From Tuctoria greenei (taxonomy: Eukaryota > Streptophyta > Magnoliopsida > Poales > Poaceae): a DNA stretch of 64,000 bases. Location of the stretch: positions 24,085,601-24,149,600 of the forward strand of contig JAYESD010000009.1 of assembly GCA_036927565.1 (NCBI GenBank), given 5' to 3'. A program made the position numbers and the translations under genes. The notes below the pieces were generated by a model. It saw only the letters and a list, made by a program, of their open reading frames with translations. It was not told where the DNA came from and ran no database searches. Positions 23,190 through 35,036 of the stretch are shown here, in pieces (the stretch's first letter is position 1; the number at the start of each line of letters is the position of its first letter).

Positions 23190-24290
23190 GCTGATGAGAT
23201 CATGCACATTATTATTGCACCTACAAACTGACACAATATTTATTTGTTTGGGATCCTGGCTCAAGTGAATGTGCACTCTTATTTGATGGACAAGATCAAG
23301 ATGGCGCACTATGTCGTCCACCACCTTGGCCTCCTCCATTCATGCATACAAGAAGATTTGATGGTGTTGCACATTTGGACCAACACATGAGAGGAGACGA
23401 ACTTGAGTCGAGGACGACTCCAATACAAGAAGGGGAGGATGATGAGGACATCACTTATATGGATACAAACAACACTCTACTGAATATACAAGATGCAATC
23501 AATAGAGTTCATACACAACAATTAATTTCAGAGGTGAACTCGTTCTTATATATTTCCTTATATGTTTTTGAACATAAATTGCTACTTAATGATTTATTTG
23601 TGATTAGGATCCATGGAGAGGTTCAAGGAGTACTTGGAGGGAGTATTAGGGACGTGGAAGACCAGAGAATTCGTTCAAAGAAGATGGAAATCGAACCAAA
23701 CTCCAAATCGTATCCAACTCGGAGTCCAGGAGCAGTACGCACTAAAACGGACGCCCAGGACGCATACGAACTCCGTTTTGGACGTTCTACATATGAACGG
23801 AAAGGGGAGAGGATAAACTTTCCAATGGCACCGGTCCCATGTTAAAATTCCTTCAGAGTCGTTGGGAATCGTCGAAACAAAATCAAATACAGAATCTGTC
23901 AGGGTGTTGCGCCACCATATTGGGCCATTGGGCCTTGTATCAAGTCTAAGTCCATTATTTTCGTGTCTTAGGGTTAGGTCACGACCCTAACACCCCCTTG
24001 GACGTCCTCCCACCTATATATACTCCATGGTAGCCGCCATAGACAATTGGGTTTTGCATAGATTAATAATATCGCTGTTATACAGTTTGTGAAACCCCAA
24101 CTTCGTGATTTCAGATCTTGTCTTCTACGTTCTTGCTTGTGTTCTCGGTTGCACTTGCAGGGATTAGCCTTCTTGACGAGGTCAATCGTGTGAAGCACAG
24201 TTGATAACCAACGGAGCGGTGGTGTAGTGATTGTAGGGGTACTCGTACCGCTCGAGTGCCGCGGATCATCAACGTCGAGATCTCCATCAA
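23190..24290 (+). mobile_element. L1 fragment, plus strand: internal end, PPT and truncated 3' LTR
   Basis: Internal sequence (23190-23425), polypurine tract CAAGAAGGGGAGGA (23426-23439), then an LTR from TGATGAGGACATC (23440) that stops at 24290, about 48 bp short of its end. It is the left arm of a large inverted repeat; the right arm is 24340-25440. A plus-strand TATA-like 'cctatatatactcc' lies near 24015. Confidence 0.75.
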
Positions 24291-24291
24291 T

Positions 24292-25190
24292 TGATAGGAG
24301 AATTTTTCCCGATCTTCCGAAAGGTAATGGGTAAGTCGATTGATAGAGATCTCGACGTTGATGATCCGCGGCACTCGAGCGGTACGAGTACCCCTGCAAT
24401 CACTACACCACCGTTCCGTTGGTTATCAACCGTGCTTCACACGATTGACCTCGCCAAGAAGGCTAATCCCTGCAAGTGCAACCGAGAACACAAGCAAGAA
24501 CGTAGAAGACACGATCTGAAATCGCGAAGTTGGGGTTTCACAAACTGTATAATAGCGATATTATTAATCTATGCAAAACCTAATTGTCTATGGCGGCTAC
24601 CATGGAGTATATATAGGTGGGAGGACGTCCAAGGGGGTGTTAGGGTCGTGACCTAACCCTAAGACACGAAAATAATGGACTTAGACTTGATACAAGGCCC
24701 AATAGCCCAATATGGTGGCGCAGCACCCTGACAGATTCTGTATTTGATTTTGTTTCGACGATTCCCGACGACTCCGAAGGGATTTTGACATGGGACTGGT
24801 GTCATTGGAAAGTTTATCCTCTCCCCTTTCCGTACATATGTAGAACGTCCAAAACGGAGTTCGTATGTGTCCTGGGCGTCCGTTTTAGTGTGTACTGCTC
24901 CTGGACTCCGAGTTGGATACGATTTGGAGTTTGGTTCGGTTTCCATCTTCTTTGAACGAATTCTCTGGTCTTCCACGTCCCTAATACTCCCTCCAAGTAC
25001 TCCTTGAACCTCTCCATGGATCCTAATCACAAATAAATCATTAAGTAGCAATTTATGTTCAAAAACATATAAGGAAATATATAAGAACGAGTTCACCTCT
25101 GAAATTAATTATTGTGTATGAACTCTATTGATTGCATCTTGTATATTCAGTAGAGTGTTGTTTGTATCCATATAAGTGATGTCCTCATCA
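24292..25190 (-). repeat. L1 3' LTR (899 bp)
   Basis: Plus-strand edges TGATAGGAGAATT and GATGTCCTCATCA. In minus orientation the LTR begins TGATGAGG and ends CCTATCA. It is preceded on the minus strand by the purine run GGAGGGGAGGA. Confidence 0.8.
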
Positions 25191-25378
25191 TCCTCCCCTC
25201 CTTGAATTGGAGTCGTCCTCGACTCAAGTTCGTCTCCTCTCATGTGTTGGTCCAAATGTGCAACACCATCAAATCTTCTTGTATGCATGAATGGAGGAGG
25301 CCAAGGTGGTGGACGACATAGTGCGCCATCTTGATCTTGTCCGTCAAATAAGAGTGCACATTCACTTGAGCCAGGATC

Positions 25379-26725
25379 TCAAACAAATAAATATTGTGTC
25401 ATGTTTGTAGGTGCAATAATAATGTGCATGATCTCATCATTCTCCCCTTCTTTATGACAAGCCGTCCTCGGCTTGCTCGTATGTCCAGCAAAGAGGCTTG
25501 CATTGGAGGTAGAGTAAGTGCTGTCCATAATGCACAACCACAGTGAACAATGCTTTTGTTGTCCCTGCTGCAAGGAAAACATACTAGAAAAACTTGACAA
25601 GACATTATTAGCGTTAGTACATTCATTTACTTGACCATGTTGTTGCAGCACAATAGGAGCTTCCTCATTTGAACATATGTAAACTTTATGCACCATAAAC
25701 ATACCACTATGTTCATATTTGCCTATAGCATGAAAAATATTTCTACTTAACAAAAGCAATTCAGATTGAGAAAATATTATCTTCTCTACAATATCTAGAT
25801 CACAAAGAGTGTCAAATTCAATATAGCCCAAAGTATTTAGAGAAGATAACAATTTCAGCTCATCCCTTTCACATGTAGTTGGGATCAAATGCTTAATTTC
25901 AGCACAAGTGAGTAATAAAGTATCAAATTCATTTGGTTATTCTAGCATAGGTACAATATAATTATCAGCACACAACTCATTTTTGTTGTAAGAATCAGTA
26001 GGAAAATCAACTAATGGTAAATGTGTATTATGAAAAGGTTCATCTTGTTGCTGCTCATCGATAGTATGATTGGTAGCAAAATTCAGAACATCCAAAAACT
26101 TCTCAACTTCAATAAGTGTGTTGTGATATTCGTTACCTTTATTCTCATTTTCAGCAGTAATTGTGGGAGAAATATGAATTGAAAGATCTGAATTTTCACA
26201 GGAGTTGTTGAGCACCTCATTCGCTTTTGGATTTTCTACAATTATTGGTTCTTGTTCCTGCAAAAGGTTAGGCATAGGAGGAGGTACAACAAGAAAATTC
26301 TTCTCAAGCTCATGTATTTCATCTTTGCAATTGGATACACTAGTAAATGTTTCTCGCATAAGAATTTTCATATCTTTCCATGTTTGAGGTTTTTCTAAAT
26401 CAATTAAGGTTTTCCACCAAGTCAATGCACAACCTACTAATGCACTTGCAACATTTCTAATCTTTCTCCTCTCACACATATGACATTGTCCAAAATTTTT
26501 ATCCAACTCTATTTCCCAAGCAATATATTCATCATAACCAAGACCATCAAAAGAAGGAAGAGATGGGAGAATGTAATTACTTCTTATGGAAGGTGTTGTA
26601 AAGGTGGTCTGAATGTCATGTGAAACCTTGGTTGATGTTTGATTTTTAGTGAGCAACTCCATCGCCTTCTTCATCATGTCCATCATCTCAGCATATAATG
26701 CATGATTCTTGCTTTTACCTGACAT
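25379..26725 (-). CDS. L1 gag-like protein (one in-frame stop)
   Basis: A minus-strand frame of about 448 codons, starting at MSGKSKNHALYAEMMD (26725) in preference to an upstream hydrophobic-leader ATG at 26773. It has one in-frame TAA at 25937-25939. Residues about 55-150 match the retrotransposon gag (capsid) domain: LPSFDGLGYDEYIAWEIELD, then LVGCALTWWKTL and WKDMKILMRETF. No CCHC knuckle and no protease or RT follow. The C-terminal half is low complexity and unrecognised. It is the only coding sequence of the element. It could be a functional capsid supplied in cis, or a remnant after loss of pol. Confidence 0.65.
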
Positions 26726-26849
26726 AGTTAGTAGCAAACAGAAGACAAAAAAAAAATATGTTATCCCTATCAACTACAAAGGATAATGGCAAATTGGAAG
26801 TGTAATCACACACTCTCAAGCGTCTTACCACGCTCTTACAAGTGTTCTT

Positions 26850-27918
26850 ACCGACACTGCAGGTGGCAAACGGTGGCCGGTATGAAGAAACCAATGAAGC
26901 GTGGGATGATTGCAAAGGTGTATCGATTCTGCCCAAGAGTAAAGTGTAGCTTGGATGGCACTTTCTATGTAGCAAGGATTAGCAACAATGATATCAGATA
27001 GTAAAGTTGAATAAGTGTCCAAAGTATTTGTCAAAGTTGCTGGCCTAAATGTGTTCCTAGTAGTTCAAGCTAGCAAGACATGAGACAAAACTAGATGACA
27101 CAAAGAATGCAAGCACTTCTGTTTTTTCTTTGTTGTTTTTTTCCTCTTTTTTTGTGCGGCTATTCTTTCTTGTTTTGCACTTGCCTTTTTCTTTTTCTTC
27201 CTTTTTTTTCAGAATATGCTGCAAGGGAAGAACACAATGAAAATCAATCCAAGATATCTCGTGTGTCTGTCGCAGATTTTCTGCTTAATCTTCCAAGGAC
27301 AAATAGGCACACTTATAGGCTCTAAATTGGAAAACTTAGAACAGAAAGATTGTAGATATATCTCTCCTCTTTAATTTCAATATATGGAAGACCTATTTTG
27401 GAAAATAACACTAGGAGATACTGACCCCGAAATACAGACTGTTCAGAATTTTTAGGTCAATAACAGATTCGGATCAAATGCAATTTCGACATCGATATCT
27501 ATATTTTCTGGGAAAATGATGAATACGAAAGTTATAGAGAACTTATTAAGATTTCCAGAAAGTATAAGAACAGGAAAATCGGAGTTCGTATGAGCTAGAT
27601 ATGATGAAAATACTGAACTAGACAGAGATGAATCTAATCTGGACGTGATGACGTGATTCAAAAGGATGAATCAACACAATACAAAACTCAAAGTAAGACT
27701 AAAAACACTTTCTAAACCAGCAATATGACTCAACAACGGACACAAACTCAACAAAACCAAACTGAAAACGAAAGTTGCAAAGGCTCAATGGTGGTTTGGA
27801 CAAAGTAATGAACATATCTACTAAACTGCAAGTTTTTTGTGGCTTTTTTGTGGACTCTAGGTATGAAAAACAAAACTAATGTAATGGATAGATGAATTAC
27901 CTAACGGGCAACCTGGAA
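26850..27918. other. L1 untranslated leader region
   Basis: Between the gag-like start and the PBS. AT-rich with a pyrimidine-rich run at 27115-27215 (plus strand, 'tttttctttttcttcc'). No coding sequence recognised. Confidence 0.5.
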
Positions 27919-27931
27919 ATCTGATACCAAT
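27919..27931 (-). promoter_or_regulatory. L1 primer-binding site
   Basis: On the minus strand ATTGGTATCAGAT follows the LTR end CCTATCA directly. It is complementary to initiator methionine tRNA, as in G2 and S1. Confidence 0.75.
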
Positions 27932-28829
27932 TGATAGGAGAATTTGTCCCGATCTTCCGAAAGGTAATGGGTAAGTCGATTGATGGAGATCTCGACGTTG
28001 ATGATCCGTGGCACTCGAGCGGTACGAGTACCCCTGCAATCACTACACCACCGCTCCGTTGGTTATCAACTGTACTTCACACGATTGACCTCGCCAAGAA
28101 GGCTAATCCCTGCAAGTGCAACCAAGAACACAAGCAAGAACGTAGAAGACATGATCTGAAATCGCGAAGTTGGGGTTTCACAAACTGTAGAACAACAATA
28201 TTATTAATCTATGCAAAACCCAATTGTCTATGGCGGCTACCATGGAGTATATATAGGTGGTAGGACGTCCAAGGGGGTGTTAGGGTCGTGACCTAACCCT
28301 AAGACACGAAAATAATGGACTTAGACTTGATACAAGGCCCAATGGCCCAATATGGTGGCGCAGCACCCTGACAGATTCTGTATTTGATTTTGTTTCGACG
28401 ATTCCGACGACTCCGAAGGAATTTTGACATGGGACCGGTGCCATTGGAAATTTTATCCTCTCCCCTTTCCGTGCATACGTAGAACGTCCAAAACGGAGTT
28501 CGTATGCGTCCTGGGCGTCCGTTTTAGTGCGTACTGCTACTGGACTCCGAGTTGGATACGATTTGGAGTTTTGTTTGGTTTCCATCTTCTTTGAACGAAT
28601 TCTCTGGTCTTCCACGTCCCTAATACTCCCTCCAAGTACTCCTTGAACCTCTCCTTGGATCCTAATCACAAATAAATCATTAAGTAGCAATTTATGTCCA
28701 AAAACATATAAGGAAATATATAAGAACGAGTTCACCTCTGAAATTAATTGTTGTGTATGAACTCTATTGATTGCATCTTGTATATTCAGTAGAGTGTTGT
28801 TTGTATCCATATAAGTGATGTCCTCATCA
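27932..28829 (-). repeat. L1 5' LTR (898 bp)
   Basis: Plus-strand edges TGATAGGAG and CCTCATCA, colinear with 24292-25190. On the minus strand it begins TGATGAGG right after gene X coding sequence, preceded by 'agcaga'. Confidence 0.8.
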
Positions 28830-29404
28830 TCTGCTGCCGCCGCCACCTCCTCTGCCGCTACCACCGCCGCCTCCTCCACTGCCGTCGCTGCTGCCGCCTC
28901 CTCTGGCTATTGAGTCCGAAGCTTCCGGGCGATAGTCCACAGAAGATGCTGGCAGCCCTCCACCCCAGCCACCTCCCCGATCGTCTTGTAGAGGACATTG
29001 AGACGCCCGGCCACAAACCCTAACCCGAAGCAGTAGTGGCCGGCGGTATCCATGCTGGTGCAGACGGGAAGTTTCCCAAGACCCAAGACACATGAGCGAG
29101 ATGTATCAGAAAATACATCTTGCGCCAATATGTTGAGCTTTTTTGCTCGACCGGCTGTGGCAGAAAGGTGCTCGGTGGCCTCCTTCAGGCGCCGATTGAG
29201 TTCATCGAAGCAGTGTTCAACGTGGCGGACAGTCTCCTGAACCCAAAAGGGATGAGGAGGTGCGGGCGTCGCGGGCGAAGAAGGGGACGGAGGAGGTGCG
29301 GGTGCCGCCTCCAGTTCCACAGTTATTGGCTGTGACAGAAACAGAGAAGAAGGAGGTTCAGAGGACATCGACGGCTTGGAGTGCTTCGGTGCGGGGCTAC
29401 CCAT
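28830..29404 (-). pseudogene. Gene X 5' part, unknown plant protein split by L1
   Basis: A minus-strand frame from ATG at 29404 (MGSPAPKHSKPSMSSEPPSS) to a TAG at 28907-28909, 165 codons. It is Pro/Ser-rich at first, then helical and charged (VRHVEHCFDELNRRLKEATE), then Gly/hydrophobic (GHYCFGLGFVAGRLNVLYK). After the TAG the same frame continues with a Glu/Ala-rich stretch (EEAAATAVEEAAVVAAEE) into the L1 LTR, which fits the acidic C-terminus at 23189-23144. Either the TAG is a later nonsense change or the real end. A TATA box lies about 135 bp upstream. I do not recognise the family, and no known domain is evident. Confidence 0.55.
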
Positions 29405-29537
29405 TTGTGCGGTGACGGAGTTGCAAAGAAAGAGCGAGAGGTGGTCGGCGATGTTGCGGCGGTGAAGGAAGAGAAGTTTGGACGCTACGATCGATGGAGA
29501 TGGAGTGGTGCGGCGGAGATGCAAGAGGACAGGTGTG

Positions 29538-29546
29538 CCTTTATAG
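29538..29546 (-). promoter_or_regulatory. TATA box of gene X
   Basis: The minus strand reads CTATAAAGG, about 135 bp upstream of the ATG at 29404. This would give a 5' leader of roughly 100 nt. Spacing and context fit a plant RNA polymerase II promoter. Confidence 0.55.
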
Positions 29547-29814
29547 CGGGTCATTGTCCCTCGCGAGTGGAGATGATTCGACGCTTCGAAAACAGCGCTT
29601 TTGAAATAATCCAAACTGCGGTTGGCTTCCATCTTCGCTTCACACGCAGTTTATTAATTTGACATGCAAAGGTCCAGGGTATCCAGTGGCCCACCTGGCA
29701 TACTTTGTAGGTCCGTCCAGCGGTCTTTCAGTTTTTCAATTCCAATTTTTAATTTTCACACGAAAAAGGCCCTCCGACCCAAGGTATATGCAATGTTCCA
29801 GTTTTTTTAGTTTG

Positions 29815-30490
<676 letters not shown>

Positions 30491-30649
30491 AGAGTCGATG
30501 ATCACATGTACTCCCCCCGTCTCCATGAACTTGTCGCTTTGTCGTAGTTCATTTTTAACAAAAGCCACATTAGAAGAGCTTGTTTATTGGCTCATGGACA
30601 AGGAAAATTATTTGTACCTAATACAAAAAGTATAAGTTGGTCAGTGTTG

Positions 30650-31800
30650 CTGTTCGTACGCGAAGGATGTGGCCAGGTAGTTGCTCTTGCAGGTGTATGG
30701 TAATTACGTGAGAGTTTGGTCGGATCATGTGGTTAGTCCACGATGCACCCTAAACACGGTGTTGAGGCCGTGTATTTGTCATTTGTGCGTACACTCTAGT
30801 GACATGTGACAAAGTGCTCAGTCATCAATTGTGTATGGTTTGACGTCGAAGTTCGGTTGGAGATAGATCATCCGTTTCGTTATGTCTTGGATCATCCAAA
30901 TTAATGTTTGGTTGGATGGATTAGACAATCCAGATTTTTGTTGGTAGGTTGGATGAAACTTGATTGGACTATTGAATTGTCAAAGTTGATAATTTCATAA
31001 TATTATTCGTGCGCATGATGATGGATTGTGCGCGCCGAGCGCCGAGTTATTCGGATCACTGAGCAATGTTCGGACGTGGATTTCGTGTGTGCCCGTGCGC
31101 CCTGCAAGATTCGGTGCGCTCGCGTACGTGGCAATCATCAGGGCAGGGTGGTACAATCACGGGAACTGTGCAGTGCGCCCTTGGCCGTAAGATTTGGAGC
31201 GTGAACGTACATGGCAACCATGTGGGCTGGGTCGCACAGAGACGGGTGTGCGGAAGGGCCGCAGAGAATTTGATTTTGGTGTTTGGAAACACGGTATTTT
31301 TGGAGTTTTAGACCATCCGCAGCGATTTCCTCTAAAACTTACTCTATATCCCTCTATACTTCAAGTATATTCTCTATACTTCCAGCATTTCACTCTGGAC
31401 ACTAACTCTATACTTCCAGTAATCTACTCTATATTTCCAGTCCAGTAAGCTTTACAGTGAGCCACTGCGGATGGTCTTAGAGCAATTAGCAATACCGTGG
31501 TATTTGAGATTACTATGGTATTTTTTACAGAATGGTGTTTGTCAACAAAACAGTCCTACGTATTGCAAAATCGTGGTATTACAAAACTTTGTTATTGAAA
31601 TACGTACTTTTTTATTGCCATGTCATTTTAAAAAATGTGGTTTCCAAAACTTTAGTATTGAAAAACTATGCTCCCAAACACAGCCTAAAGCTTTACTGTG
31701 AACCACTGCGGATGGTCTTAAAGGCAGGCTTGGCTCTTGGCCTAGTCGGGCGGAAATAAATTTTCTACGGCCCTACCACACAACGTCACCTGCCGTGCCC
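30650..31800. repeat. Duplicated block, copy A
   Basis: The first of three related blocks (A; B 33695-34670; C 35285-36175). Shared landmarks in order: 'gttgctcttgcaggtgtatgg', 'acactctagtgacatgtgac', 'cgagcgccgagttattcgg', 'cagggcagggtggtacaatc' and a MITE-like end 'ccaaacacagcctaaagct'. Copy A uniquely carries a 166-bp MITE. No credible coding sequence; short frames on both strands recur in all copies but are not conserved in length. Confidence 0.8.
31311..31476. mobile_element. Tourist-like MITE with empty-site proof
   Basis: 166 bp with perfect 12-bp terminal inverted repeats (GACCATCCGCAG) and TTA on both sides (31308-31310 and 31477-31479). Copies B (34332-34334) and C (35928-35930) have the uninterrupted site with a single TTA. 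The interior repeats 'ctctatacttcca'. TTA duplication is typical of PIF/Harbinger-type MITEs. Confidence 0.9.
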
Positions 31801-32119
31801 CCGCCGCCGCGCCCCCGGCTCCGCCGCCGGCCAGCCGCCCCTGCGCTGCCACCGCCGGTCCACCCCTGACTCGAGAACAGATCGAGGGGAAGGCTCATCG
31901 CCCATAGCGGCCATGTAGCTTCCGTTCCCTCGATCCGTTGGCGATGAACCTTCTCCTCATCCGTTCTCGAGTTCGAGGTGGCCACGGCGCCGCTTCGAGC
32001 CTGCTTCTGGACTAATGACGCTGATGATCCGCAACATACATTTAAATCTACACATTGGTATTCTCCCCCTCATATTTGTTGACGCGTTAATACCTGATGT
32101 TTTACATCGTTTTCGACAG
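31801..32119. other. GC-rich stretch upstream of the Mei2-like fragment
   Basis: 31790-31870 is rich in 'ccgccgc' words; 31930-32000 looks like exon-type GC content but no domain is recognised. 32040-32119 is AT-rich and ends in a plausible 3' splice site (tttcgacag). It may hold the missing upstream exon of the Mei2-like gene. Confidence 0.35.
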
Positions 32120-33720
32120 GAGGCAAAAAGTAATGAACATCATTGATCAGCACTGCGCCTAGGAGAACACGAAAATTGCAGTGGGCCGCGTCAAGTCAGT
32201 TTTACGATTTTATTCACGTTCCATTTGACTTCAACTACCATGCCTATGCTTTGAAATATATGATTATACTAATCAAGCTCTGGTCTTTTACTGATTGATA
32301 CTTAACCTCGTTTGTTGCATTTGCCAAGGTCTGAGGCCAACATGGGCTACTGCTTTCTCAACGTCACATCGCCAGATGCGGCGTTCTGGCTGTGGACGAA
32401 GCACCTGCATGGCTTCTGTTGGAAGGTGAACGACTTGCGCAAGATGTGCGAGGTTGACTACGCCAACATCCAGGTACGTCGCCATCCGCTGCCACCGTTT
32501 TCCATTGCGCTGCTGCTGCATGGTGTTCACCTGCCGCTGCTCGTCATCATTTCACAGGGTCGGGATGCGTTGGTGGCCCATTTCTCCAAGTCATGCTTCG
32601 ACTGCGAAATCGAGGAGTTCCTACCAGCGTGGTTCAACTCGCCGCAGAAGGTGAACAACTCGCAGAAGATGTGCGAGGTCGACTACGCCAACATCCAGGT
32701 ATGTCGCCGTCCACTGCCACCATTTTCCATTGCGCCGCCGCTGCGTGGTGTTCACTTGCCGCCGCTCGTCATCTTTTCGCAGGGTTGGGATGCGTTGGTG
32801 GCCCATTTCTCCAAGTCATGCTTCGAGTGCGAAACCGAGGAGTTCCTGCAAGTGTGGTTCAGCTCGCCGCGGAAGGTGAACGACTCGCGGAAGATGTGCG
32901 AGGTCGACTACGCCAACATCCATGTACGTCGCCGTCCGCTGGCACCATTTTCCATTGCGACGCCGCTGCATGGTGTTCACCTGCCGCTGCTCGTCATCCT
33001 TTCGCAGGGTCGGGATGCGTTGGTGGCCCATTTCTCCAAGTCATGCTTCGAAACTGAGGAGTTCCTGCCAGTGTGGTTCAGCTCGCCGCGGAAGGTGAAC
33101 GACTTGCGGAAGATGTGCCAGGTCGACTACGCAAACATCCAGGTACGTCGCCGTCCGCTGCCACCATTTTCCATTGCGCTGCCGCTGCATGGTGTTCATC
33201 TGTCGCTGCTCGTCATCCTTTCGTAGGGTCGGGATGCGTTGGTGGCCCATTTCTCCAAGTCATGCTTCGACTGCGAAACTGAGGAGTTCCTGCCTGTGTG
33301 GAGCTCGCCGCGGAAGGTGAACGACTCGCGGAAGATGTGCGAGGTCGACTACGCCATCATCCAGGTATGTCGCCGTCCACTGCCACCGTTTTCCATTGCG
33401 CCGCCGTTGCATGGTGTGCACCTGCCGCTGCTCCTCATCCTTTCGCAGGGTCGGGATGTGTTGGTGGCCCATTTCTCCAAGTCATGCTTCGACTGCGAAA
33501 CCGAGGAGTTCCTGCCAGTGTGGTTCAGCTCGCCGCGGAAGGTGAACGACTCGCGGAAGATGTGGGAGGTCGACTACGCCAACATCCAGGTACGTCGCCG
33601 TCTGCTGCCACCGTTTTCCATTGTGTTGCCGCTGCAACGTATTCACCTGCCGCTGCTCGTCATCCTTTCGCAGGGTCGGGATGCGTTGGTGGATGCGGCT
33701 AGATGGTTTCTCTTGCAGGT
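32120..33720 (+). pseudogene. Mei2-like RNA-binding (RRM_2) gene fragment with tandem exon+intron units
   Basis: Plus-strand fragment resembling the C-terminal RRM of plant Mei2-like/terminal ear1-type proteins. Exon pieces: MNIIDQHCA (32134-32160), then out of frame YDFIHVPFDF (about 32205), then NMGYCFLNVTSPDAAFWLW...VDYANIQ (about 32330-32473), then GRDALVAHFSKSCFDC...EEFLPAWF. The order and spacing match the family (NVGYGFVNLTSP...YARVQG.DALKEHF). A TAG after HCA and a frameshift before YDF break it upstream. Downstream of the first intron (32474-32557, 84 bp, GT-AG) the exon+intron unit is repeated five times. Family members bind RNA in meiosis or organ initiation; this copy is unlikely to do so. 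Confidence 0.7.
32558..33673 (+). repeat. Five tandem 225-bp units, each a 47-codon exon plus 84-bp intron
   Basis: Units begin at 32558, 32783, 33008, 33227 and 33449. Each holds an exon (GRDALVAHFSKSCF...KMCEVDYANIQ) and an 84-bp GT-AG intron (gtacgtcgcc...tttcgcag). Exon 3 lacks 6 bp and exon 4 lacks 3 bp, and all changes keep the frame. Because 225 is a multiple of 3, the array is also open if introns are retained, until a TAG at the third unit's intron end (33224-33226). A partial sixth copy begins at 33674 and runs into block B. Confidence 0.85.
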
Positions 33721-34670
33721 GTATGGTAATTACGTGAGTGTTAGGTCGGGTCATGTGTTTAGTCCATGATGCACCCTAAACCCGGTGTTGAGACCGTGTA
33801 TTTGTCATTTGTGCGTACACTCTAGTGACATGTGACAAAATGCTCAGTTATCAATTGCGTTTGGTTTGACGTTGAAGTTCGATTGGAGATAGATCATCCA
33901 TTTCTTTATGTCTTGGATCATCCAAATTAACGTTTGGTTGGATAGACTGGACGATCCAATTTTTTGTTGGTAGGTTGGATGAAACTTGATTGGATTATTG
34001 AATCATCAAAGTTGATAATTTCATAACATTATTCGTGCGCATGATGATGGATCGTGCACGCCGAGCGCCGAGTTATTCGGATCGCTGAGCAAAGTTCGGA
34101 CGTGGAGTTCGTGTGCCCGTGCGCGCTGCAAGATTCGGTGCGCTCGCGTACGTGGCAATCATCAGGGCAGGGTGGTACAGTCGCGGGAACTGTGCAGTGC
34201 GCCCTTGGCTGTAAGATTTGGAGCGTGAACGTATGTGGCAACGATCTGGGCAGGGTCGCACAGAGACGGCTGTGCGAAAGGGCCACAGAGAATTCAATTT
34301 TGGTGTTTGGAAACACAGTATTTTTGGAGTTTTAGAGCAATTAGCAATATTGTGGTATTTGTGATTACTATGATATTTTTTACAGAATAGTGTTTGTCAA
34401 CCAAACAGTCCTATGTATTGCAAAATCGTGGTATTACAAAACCGTGTTACAAAAATACGTACTTTGGTATTGCCATGTCATTTTAAAAAGTGTGGTTTCC
34501 AAAACTTTATTATTGAAAAACTGTGCTCCCAAACACAACCTAAAGCTTTACCGTGAACCAATGCAGGTGGTCTTAAATGCGGGCCCGGCTATGGGCCAAG
34601 GCGGGTGGAAATAAATTTTCTGCGGCCCTGCCGCACAATGTGCACGTGCGCCCCCGCCCCACACGCCGCC
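33695..34670. repeat. Duplicated block, copy B
   Basis: Same landmark order as copy A, directly after the last Mei2-like unit. It has the empty TTA site at 34332. It continues with the same 'ggaaataaattttctgcggc' tail as copy A. Confidence 0.8.
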
Positions 34671-35036
34671 CCATGGAAATCTTGCTGAGATCCTTCGCTT
34701 CGCGTTGGGTTTGTTGTCTGGACACCGAAGGATGGAAATCCCACGTGTCTCGCTGCCACGATTATGCGACTTTGATCGGACATGTGAGGCGGCGGTGCAC
34801 GCGCGATGCTGTGCGGCAGGGTCGCAGAAAATTTGTGGGCTACTGCCTAGGACCAGGCCGGTGGGTGGGGGTGGTCACGTCCTACTAATGTTAGTTCAAT
34901 GCTGTGTCCAAAACGTCAAATAAAAGAAAAAGGAGGGAGTATTTATTAGATACAGTATAATATTAGTAATGTGTTAATTTTCCATATGCGATGTTTTTCG
35001 GAAAAAGGAGTAGTTTTTCGTTAGTGCATGTACTGG
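34671..35036. other. Spacer with a MITE-like edge
   Basis: No gene recognised. A 'ggagggagtattta' edge at about 34932 resembles a Stowaway end, but the partner end was not found. Confidence 0.35.

Larger units (their letters stand above)
24292..28829 (-). mobile_element. L1 gag-only LTR retroelement, complete, minus strand
   Basis: A 4.54 kb element with LTRs at both ends (24292-25190 and 27932-28829), a PBS next to the right LTR, a polypurine tract next to the left LTR (plus strand TCCTCCCCTCC at 25191) and one gag-like ORF. No protease, RT or integrase is present, so it depends on enzymes from another element. The first 160 bp of the two LTRs differ at about six positions (roughly 4%), which points to an insertion that is not very recent. 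It abuts an inverted L1 fragment on the left, and the pair splits gene X. Confidence 0.8.

Noticed and set aside
32312..33226. A single 304-codon intronless gene
   Set aside because: The frame is open because intron units are multiples of 3; the internal 84-bp segments have GT...AG ends and splice-like pyrimidine tracts and do not fit the RRM family.
32558..33673. CRISPR-like or satellite reading of the 225-bp array
   Set aside because: Units are contiguous exon+intron copies without unique spacers, in a plant context.
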